In this document: positions 7,322-11,883 of the stretch, piece after piece | How the letters are laid out: each line of letters starts with the position of its first letter | How positions within the stretch are numbered: position 1 is the stretch's first letter | Assembly (NCBI GenBank): GCA_022705125.1 | Contig: JAKJFB010000051.1 | Location: forward strand, 1-11,883 | Reading direction: 5' to 3' | Origin: Pseudomonadota bacterium | Lineage (GTDB): Bacteria > Pseudomonadota > Gammaproteobacteria > Pseudomonadales > UBA5518 | DNA: 11,883 nucleotides | Made by a program: the position numbers and the translations under genes | The notes under the pieces: model-generated | Told to the model about the DNA's origin: nothing | What the model saw: the letters and a program-made list of their open reading frames with translations, nothing else | The model's database searches: none

Positions 7322-8292
7322 GCCTGCTCGCAGGGCTCGGGGATGCGCTGGCAGCGGCTCCGCTGGGCGGCGCCGTCGCACCGCTGGGCGAGGCGCTGCA
7401 GCGCTGCCTCGCGCAGCTGCGCCACGGCGATGCCGGCGACTGGGAGGCGGCACTGGCCGCGCTGCCCGCGCTGCGCCCGACCGACGTCGACCTCGGCAAC
7501 GCGGCGGTGCGCATCGGCAGCGCCGCGCAGATCGACCCCGAGACCCGCGCACGCCTGCACGAGGCGCTGCAGCAACTGCACCCGTGGCGCAAGGGGCCCT
7601 TCTCGCTGTTCGGCATCGATATCGACACGGAGTGGCGCTCCGACCTGAAATGGGCACGCATCGCGCCGCACCTGGATCTCGGCGGGCGTCGCGTGCTCGA
7701 CGTCGGCTGCGGCAACGGCTACTACGCGCTGCGCATGCTGGGCGCCGGTGCCGGCTACGTGCTCGGCATCGACCCGACGCTGCGCTTCCTGGCGCAGTTT
7801 CGCGCGCTGCAGCACTACCTCGATGATCCGCGTGCACTGCTGCTGCCGCTGCGCGCCGAGGACCTGCCGCCGCGCCTGGGCTGCTTCGACACGGTGTTCT
7901 CGATGGGCGTGCTCTACCACCGCCGCTCGCCCTTCGAGCACCTCGGCGAGCTGCTCGATGCGCTGCGCCCCGGGGGCGAGCTGGTGCTGGAAACACTGGT
8001 AGTCGAAGGCGATGCCGAGCGCGTGCTGGTGCCCGCGGACCGCTACGCGATGATGCGCAACGTCTGGTTCATCCCCAGCCCGGCGGCGATGCTCGGCTGG
8101 CTGCGGCGCGCGGGATTTCGCGACGTGCGACTGGTCGATGTCGCCACCACCACGACGCAGGAGCAGCGCCGTACGCCGTGGATGCGTTTCGAATCGCTCG
8201 CGGATTTCCTCGACCCTGCCGATCCGCGGCTGACCCGCGAGGGCTACCCGGCGCCGCTGCGCGCGGTGTTCATGGCCAGGCGTGCGCGCTGA
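7318..8292 (+). CDS. cmoB: tRNA U34 carboxymethyltransferase CmoB
   Basis: CmoB transfers the carboxymethyl group of carboxy-SAM to 5-hydroxyuridine-34 in tRNAs, extending wobble decoding. The 324-residue length is nearly that of the E. coli enzyme. The family-specific [20 protein letters not shown] block is at 89-108, SAM-fold motif I is [15 protein letters not shown] (126-140), and [12 protein letters not shown] is at 194-205. By recall of the E. coli structure, carboxy-SAM is held by Lys91, Tyr200 and Arg315; here K92, Y200 and R315 occupy these places, so the enzyme should be active. The C-terminal [12 protein letters not shown] (280-289) is also conserved. The ATG at 7318 overlaps the cmoA stop as ATGA, and AGAG just upstream could act as a weak ribosome site. 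It is the last gene of the operon; a 172-base gap separates it from kshA. Confidence 0.96.
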   Translation: MSLLAGLGDALAAAPLGGAVAPLGEALQRCLAQLRHGDAGDWEAALAALPALRPTDVDLGNAAVRIGSAAQIDPETRARLHEALQQLHPWRKGPFSLFGIDIDTEWRSDLKWARIAPHLDLGGRRVLDVGCGNGYYALRMLGAGAGYVLGIDPTLRFLAQFRALQHYLDDPRALLLPLRAEDLPPRLGCFDTVFSMGVLYHRRSPFEHLGELLDALRPGGELVLETLVVEGDAERVLVPADRYAMMRNVWFIPSPAAMLGWLRRAGFRDVRLVDVATTTTQEQRRTPWMRFESLADFLDPADPRLTREGYPAPLRAVFMARRAR

Positions 8293-8333
8293 GGACGCAA
8301 CGGGCGCACACGGCGCGAGCGCACCGGCATTTC

Positions 8334-8347
8334 TTGATCCAGATCAT
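8334..8347. promoter_or_regulatory. FNR/ANR-like dyad upstream of kshA
   Basis: TTGAT-CCAG-ATCAT matches nine of ten defined bases of the FNR/ANR box TTGAT-N4-ATCAA. It contains the perfect dyad TGATC-CA-GATCA (8335-8346). It lies 117 bases before the kshA start. The left half also reads TTGATC, a fair -35 hexamer, and TGCAATAGC 17-18 bases downstream is a weak extended -10. If that promoter is real, the box covers its -35, a position typical of repression. The match is seen directly; the regulator is inferred. Confidence 0.45.
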
Positions 8348-8464
8348 TCAGCCCTGCAATAGCCTGGTCCATCCTCCGTTCGGACGATTCATGTCGCATG
8401 CCGGCGACAAAGAATGGCGCCACGCCAGACAATCACGCCAGTCGGCAACAACAGGAGAGCGCAG

Positions 8465-9514
8465 ATGAACCAGCCCGCCACCCCCCGAAAACCGCACATC
8501 ATCGTCGCCGACACGATGCCCGAGCGCTACGCGCGCGGTTGGCACGTGCTCGACAAGGCATCCGAGTTCACGACCAAGCCGCGCATGTTCGACGTCTTCG
8601 GCACGCGCCTCGCGGTGTATCGCGGCGACAAGGACGGACAGGTCCACATACTCGACGCCTACTGCCCGCACATGGGCGCCGACCTCAGCAAGGGCTACGT
8701 GAAGGACGACTCGCTGGTCTGTCCGTTCCACGCCTGGAGCTGGGGCGGTGACGGCGTGTGCAACGACATCCCCTACGCCAAGAAGATTCCCGACAAGGCG
8801 GTCGTGAAATCCTGGCCCGTGCTGGAGAAGAACGGCCTGCTGTTCGTGTGGAACGACCCGGAGAACAACCCGCCGATCGCCGCGCAGGAGCCCGTGCGCA
8901 TGGAGGACTACTACTCCGGCGCGTGGACCGACTGGACCATGACGCAGGTGCCGATCGAGAACAATTGCCGCGAGCTCGTCGACAACATGGCGGATCTCGG
9001 CCACTTCGGCCCCGTGCACTATTCGCGCGTCAAGAGCTTCAAGAACATCCAGGACGGGCACCGCTACATCCAGGTGATGGAAGGCGGCCACGAGATCCTC
9101 GAGGACGGCACCACCGGGATGACCACGACCGCGATCTACGAGGGTCCGGCCTACATGACCACCACGATGACCGGCAGTCTCTACGGCCGTCCGGTGACCG
9201 TGCACCTGCTGGTCAGCCATTACCCGGTGCACATGAACAAGTTCATCATCAACTTCGGCGTGATGATGAAGAAGGACCCGAACCTGCCCGATGTCGTGAA
9301 CCGCGACATGGTCGACAAGTACACGCGCATGAGCATCGACTCCTTCATCCAGGACGTCGAGATCTGGGACAACAAGGTGCGCGTGGGCAACCCGGTGCTG
9401 TGCGACGGTGACGGCCCGATCCACATGTTGCGCAAGTGGTACAGCCAATTCTACCTGAACGTGGCCGACATCCCGGAAGACCTCGTGAAGCACAAGGAAC
9501 ACGTGTCTCTCTGA
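8465..9514 (+). CDS. kshA: 3-ketosteroid 9-alpha-hydroxylase, oxygenase component (KshA-like Rieske oxygenase)
   Basis: KshA is the terminal oxygenase of a two-component Rieske system that 9-alpha-hydroxylates 3-ketosteroids such as androstadienedione, triggering opening of ring B. The 349-residue protein has the Rieske [2Fe-2S] ligands C67-P-H69 and C86-PF-H89 in the N-terminal third. The mononuclear iron site is in NMADLGHFGPVH: H180, H185 and N174, with distal D297. KshA-specific stretches include GWHVL, WGGDGVCNDIPYAKKIP, NCRELVDNMADLGHFGPVHYS, MEGGHE and the C-terminal NPVLCDGDGP. Together these separate it from generic ring-hydroxylating oxygenases. The ATG at 8465 has AGGAGAG (8453-8459) five bases upstream, a strong ribosome site, and rejects the ATGs further up. 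Electrons should come from a KshB-type reductase not present in the window. hsaC follows after 31 bases, probably on the same transcript. The exact substrate (androgen, cholesterol side-chain intermediate or bile acid) is open. Confidence 0.88.
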   Translation: MNQPATPRKPHIIVADTMPERYARGWHVLDKASEFTTKPRMFDVFGTRLAVYRGDKDGQVHILDAYCPHMGADLSKGYVKDDSLVCPFHAWSWGGDGVCNDIPYAKKIPDKAVVKSWPVLEKNGLLFVWNDPENNPPIAAQEPVRMEDYYSGAWTDWTMTQVPIENNCRELVDNMADLGHFGPVHYSRVKSFKNIQDGHRYIQVMEGGHEILEDGTTGMTTTAIYEGPAYMTTTMTGSLYGRPVTVHLLVSHYPVHMNKFIINFGVMMKKDPNLPDVVNRDMVDKYTRMSIDSFIQDVEIWDNKVRVGNPVLCDGDGPIHMLRKWYSQFYLNVADIPEDLVKHKEHVSL

Positions 9515-9545
9515 GCCCGGCCACAGCAACAGGAGTTTGCAGCGC

Positions 9546-10457
9546 ATGATCGATACCAAGGCACTGGGCTATGTCGTCATCGAGACGACCGACCTGGCGA
9601 AGTGGGAGCACTTCGGCACCCGCGTGATGGGCCTGATGGTGGCGCCGTCCGTGCAGGAGGACGGCGTGCTCTACCTCAAGATGGACGAGTACCCGTACCG
9701 CTTTCGCATCGTGCAGGGCGAGCAGGACCGCTTCGGGGCTGCGGGTTGGGAAGTCGCCGGCCCGCAGGAGTTCGCGCAGGCCGTGCGCGAACTCGAGGCA
9801 GCCGGCATCGCCTGCCAGCGCGCCCCGGCCGAGGCGTGCAAGGCGCGGCTGCTGAGCGAGATGGTCGCGTTCACCGCACCGGGCGGCCTGCGCTGCGAAC
9901 TCTTCTACTACCTGCAACTCGATTACCTGCCGCTGGTCTCGCCGGTCGGCGTGAAGGCCTTCGTCACCGGGTTCAACGGCACCATGGGGCTGGGCCATAT
10001 CGCCGCGGCCACGCCGGATCTGGAGGCCTCCCACCGCTTCTTCACCGAAGTCATGGGATTCGGCCAGACGGATTACCTGCACCTGCACTTCTCCCCCGAT
10101 CCGACGGATCCCGGGCAGGGGCTGCATTTCCTGCATGCGAGCAACCCGCGCCACCACAGCCTCGCGCTGTTCCAGTCAAAGGACCCGCTGCCCGGCGACC
10201 TGGTGCACCTGATGGTGGAAGTGCCCGACCTCGACACGCTGGGCGGCTTCATGGACCGGGTGCATGCGAACGGGGTGCGCGTGATCACCTGCCTCGGGCG
10301 GCACACCAACGACCGCATGGTGTCGATCTACGTCGAGACGCCGGCCGGTTTCGCGCTCGAGTACGGCTTCGACGGCCTGCAGCTCGACTGGTCGAACTAC
10401 GTGCCGACCTTCAGCAAGCGCGAGAGCCACTGGGGTCACCGCTGGGGTCAGGGCTGA
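9546..10457 (+). CDS. hsaC: Extradiol dioxygenase HsaC-like (3,4-DHSA dioxygenase, VOC superfamily)
   Basis: HsaC cleaves the catecholic seco-steroid 3,4-DHSA in meta position with Fe(II) and O2; the Comamonas counterpart is TesB. The 303-residue type I extradiol enzyme has a degenerate N-terminal vicinal-oxygen-chelate half (about 1-130) and a metal-binding C-terminal half. Iron ligands are H151 (GLGHIA), H221 (DLVHLMVEV) and E272 (FALEYG). Second-sphere residues are H203/H204 (NPRHHSLAL), H253 (GRHTND) and Y262, exactly ten residues before the Glu ligand as in BphC. The C-terminal WGHRW also resembles HsaC. The ATG at 9546 is chosen over the in-frame TTG at 9537 because AGGAG (9531-9535) is then ten bases away rather than one. 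BphC-type enzymes for biphenyl are close relatives, but the kshA and hsaA neighbours favour the steroid pathway. Confidence 0.87.
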   Translation: MIDTKALGYVVIETTDLAKWEHFGTRVMGLMVAPSVQEDGVLYLKMDEYPYRFRIVQGEQDRFGAAGWEVAGPQEFAQAVRELEAAGIACQRAPAEACKARLLSEMVAFTAPGGLRCELFYYLQLDYLPLVSPVGVKAFVTGFNGTMGLGHIAAATPDLEASHRFFTEVMGFGQTDYLHLHFSPDPTDPGQGLHFLHASNPRHHSLALFQSKDPLPGDLVHLMVEVPDLDTLGGFMDRVHANGVRVITCLGRHTNDRMVSIYVETPAGFALEYGFDGLQLDWSNYVPTFSKRESHWGHRWGQG

Positions 10458-10481
10458 AGCGCGACCATGCAATTTAGCCCA

Positions 10482-10524
10482 TATCGGTGATGCGGATACT
10501 TGATGCCATACCGATAATTCTATC
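10482..10524. promoter_or_regulatory. Candidate operator-promoter of hsaA (clustered TATC/GATA dyads)
   Basis: The 153-base gap between hsaC and hsaA is locally AT-richer and holds TATC (10482), GATA (10495), GATA (10513) and TATC (10521). The first pair, TATC-N9-GATA, fits the T-N11-A dyad of LysR-type regulators. The outer TATCGGT (10482-10488) is also the exact reverse complement of ACCGATA (10510-10516). GATAAT at 10513-10518 matches five of six -10 bases, so a bound protein would overlap the promoter. No clear -35 and no regulator gene are visible; the role is inferred. Confidence 0.35.
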
Positions 10525-10610
10525 CATGGGGTGATTCGGCGAGCATGCCCGCGAGGGCAACCGCGACACCGCCAGGAACTGCAAACCAGCATCCACCAGG
10601 AGCAAGAGCC

Positions 10611-11831
10611 ATGAGCCAATCGTCTGCACTCAAGAAAGCCCCCCAGGGCGCGGATCGCGCCGCGCTCAAGCAGCAGCTGCGCGACAGCGCGCGCGCGATG
10701 GTACCGGCCCTGCGCGAACGCGCTGCCGAGGCCACCAGGCTGCATCACCTGCCGCCCGAGAACGTGCAGGCGATGATCGATGCCGGGTTCTTCAAGATCC
10801 TGCAGCCGGCGCGCTGGGGCGGGCTCGAACTCGATGCGATGGATTTCTTCGACGTGCAGATGACGGTTGCCGAGGGCTGCATGTCCACCGCGTGGGTGCT
10901 CGGCGTCGTCGCCTGCCACAACTGGCAGCTGGCGCTGTTCGATGACCGCGCGCAGAAGGATGTCTGGGGCGAGGACGACAACACGCTGATCTCCTCGTCC
11001 TACATGCCGGTCGGCAAGGTCACGCACGTCGAGGGCGGCTACCGCCTGAGCGGGCGCTGGAACTTCTCCAGCGGCTCCAAGCACTGCAAGTGGGCCATGC
11101 TCGGTGGCGTGGTGCCGCCGAAAGCGGCCGGCGATGAGCCGGACTATCGCACCTTCCTGGTGCCGATCAGCGACTACACGATCGTCGACAACTGGGACGT
11201 GAGCGGCCTCGAAGGTACCGGCAGCCACGACATCGTGGTCGAGGATGCCTTCGTGCCGGAATACCGCACGCACCGCTCGATCGACGGTTTCCTGTGCGAC
11301 AGCCCCGGCAACAAGGTCAACACCAGCCCGCTGTACCGCCTGCCCTTCGGCCAGATCTTCGTGCGCGCCGTGTGCTCGTCGTCGATCGGCGCGCTGCAGG
11401 CCGCGCTGGAGTCCTTCATCAAGATCAACCGCGATCGCGTGGGCCTGAACGACGCCAAGCGCGTGGCGCAGGATCCGGGCGCGCAGGCGGCGGCCGCGCA
11501 GGCGACCAGCGTGATCGACGAGTGCCGCACGATCATGGCGCGCAACTTCGACCTGATGTTCGAAGCGGCGGCGGCCGGCACGCAGCTGCCGATCGAGCAG
11601 CGGATCAAGATGCGTTACGACGCCTCGCTGGTGGCGCCCAAATGCGCAGCGGCGATCAACGAGTTGTTCATCTACTCTGGCGCGCAGGGCGTATTCAGGA
11701 ATCACCCGATCAACAAGGCGTGGCTGGACATCAACGCCGGTCGCACCCACGTGGCAAACAACGTCGGCAAGTTCGGCCGCAACTGGGGCTCGTCCATGTT
11801 CGGTGCCGAGAACGAGGATTTCTTCCTCTGA
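10611..11831 (+). CDS. hsaA: Flavin-dependent monooxygenase HsaA-like (3-HSA hydroxylase, oxygenase component)
   Basis: HsaA hydroxylates the phenolic A ring of 3-HSA to the catechol that HsaC cleaves, using reduced flavin from the reductase HsaB. The 406-residue protein has the acyl-CoA dehydrogenase fold of group D flavin monooxygenases and is close to the known HsaA length (about 394). Visible blocks are LQPARWGGLELD (64-75), the flavin-site loops GRWNFSSGSKH (148-158) and GLEGTGSHDIVVED (199-212), FVPEYRT (214-220), and the C-terminal AINELFIYSGAQGVF (348-362) and AGRTHVANN (376-384), whose His is at the family's conserved C-terminal position. No acyl-CoA dehydrogenase base glutamate region is evident. 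AGGAG (10598-10602), eight bases before the ATG, supports the start. It is separated from hsaC by 153 bases with a candidate promoter, so it may form its own unit with genes beyond the right edge. Other phenol hydroxylases of this fold are possible, but context favours HsaA. Confidence 0.87.
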   Translation: MSQSSALKKAPQGADRAALKQQLRDSARAMVPALRERAAEATRLHHLPPENVQAMIDAGFFKILQPARWGGLELDAMDFFDVQMTVAEGCMSTAWVLGVVACHNWQLALFDDRAQKDVWGEDDNTLISSSYMPVGKVTHVEGGYRLSGRWNFSSGSKHCKWAMLGGVVPPKAAGDEPDYRTFLVPISDYTIVDNWDVSGLEGTGSHDIVVEDAFVPEYRTHRSIDGFLCDSPGNKVNTSPLYRLPFGQIFVRAVCSSSIGALQAALESFIKINRDRVGLNDAKRVAQDPGAQAAAAQATSVIDECRTIMARNFDLMFEAAAAGTQLPIEQRIKMRYDASLVAPKCAAAINELFIYSGAQGVFRNHPINKAWLDINAGRTHVANNVGKFGRNWGSSMFGAENEDFFL

Positions 11832-11883
11832 CGCCGGCCCGTCACAGCGTACTCGACCCCTTGCACGGCCCGGGCATCCCCCG

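Noticed and set aside
8283..8333. Possible terminator after cmoB (GTGCGC and GCGCAC arms)
   Set aside because: The loop is over 30 bases, the arms are short, and no run of T follows; in this GC context it is expected by chance.
8293..8464. Search for a KstR-type operator (TNNAACNNGTTNNA) upstream of kshA
   Set aside because: No AAC-NN-GTT core was seen by eye here or in 10458-10610, so control by a KstR homologue with the actinobacterial motif is not supported.
8348..9559. Minus-strand open frame (about 403 residues) opposite kshA
   Set aside because: His/Val/Asp-rich antisense product of kshA codon usage; the plus strand carries the Rieske and iron ligands.
10176..11750. Long minus-strand open frame (about 524 residues) opposite hsaA and the end of hsaC
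   Set aside because: It lies antisense to two well-recognised enzymes, its translation is Arg/His/Ala/Val-rich with no family motif, and such frames are expected from GC-rich third codon positions.
11832..11883. Last 52 bases after hsaA
   Set aside because: No start codon with a ribosome site, no stem with a T-run and no repeat that I can support.

Overview
The window is very GC-rich and densely coded. It looks like the chromosome of an aerobic gammaproteobacterium. A cmoA-cmoB pair (tRNA wobble uridine modification, typical of Gammaproteobacteria) and two LpxL/HtrB-type acyltransferases point to a Gram-negative host. An actinobacterial-style aerobic steroid catabolic set (kshA, hsaC, hsaA) shows a steroid-degrading lifestyle. 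I cannot name the genus from the sequence.

Layout. (1) 1-725, minus: 5'-complete but truncated gene for an MgtC/DUF4010 multispanning membrane protein. (2) 914-4029, plus: a three-gene lipid cassette made of an LpxL-like acyltransferase, a fatty-acid-hydroxylase-superfamily di-iron membrane enzyme whose start overlaps the acyltransferase stop, and a second acyltransferase homologue. The last is truncated at the end of its catalytic domain, carries HX4Q in place of the catalytic HX4(D/E) motif, and is joined through a Pro/Ala linker to a DUF3014 domain. (3) 4024-5400, minus: an ABC1/UbiB-family atypical kinase, closest in motifs to Coq8/ADCK3, whose stop codon interlocks with that of the fusion gene. 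(4) 5487-8292, plus: a translationally coupled operon of a membrane-anchored HDOD protein, cmoA and cmoB, joined by two ATGA overlaps. (5) 8465-11831, plus: kshA, hsaC and hsaA, the oxygenase steps that open rings B and A of the steroid nucleus. The reductase partners (KshB, HsaB) and the hydrolase HsaD are not in the window.

How the genes work together. KshA 9-alpha-hydroxylates a 3-ketosteroid, which leads to B-ring opening and a phenolic seco-steroid. HsaA hydroxylates that phenol to a catechol and HsaC cleaves the catechol in meta position. CmoA makes carboxy-S-adenosylmethionine, which CmoB uses to carboxymethylate 5-hydroxyuridine-34 of tRNAs. The lipid cassette plausibly acylates and hydroxylates an envelope lipid, but its product cannot be read from sequence.

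Regulatory signals. An FNR/ANR-like dyad lies upstream of kshA. A cluster of TATC/GATA half-sites overlaps a -10-like hexamer upstream of hsaA. An identical 12-bp -10 block precedes both the MgtC/DUF4010 gene and the HDOD-cmoAB operon. There are no RNA genes, insertion sequences or CRISPR arrays that I can support, and no gene-free stretch over 300 bases. The least conventional item is the acyltransferase-DUF3014 fusion and the cassette around it.
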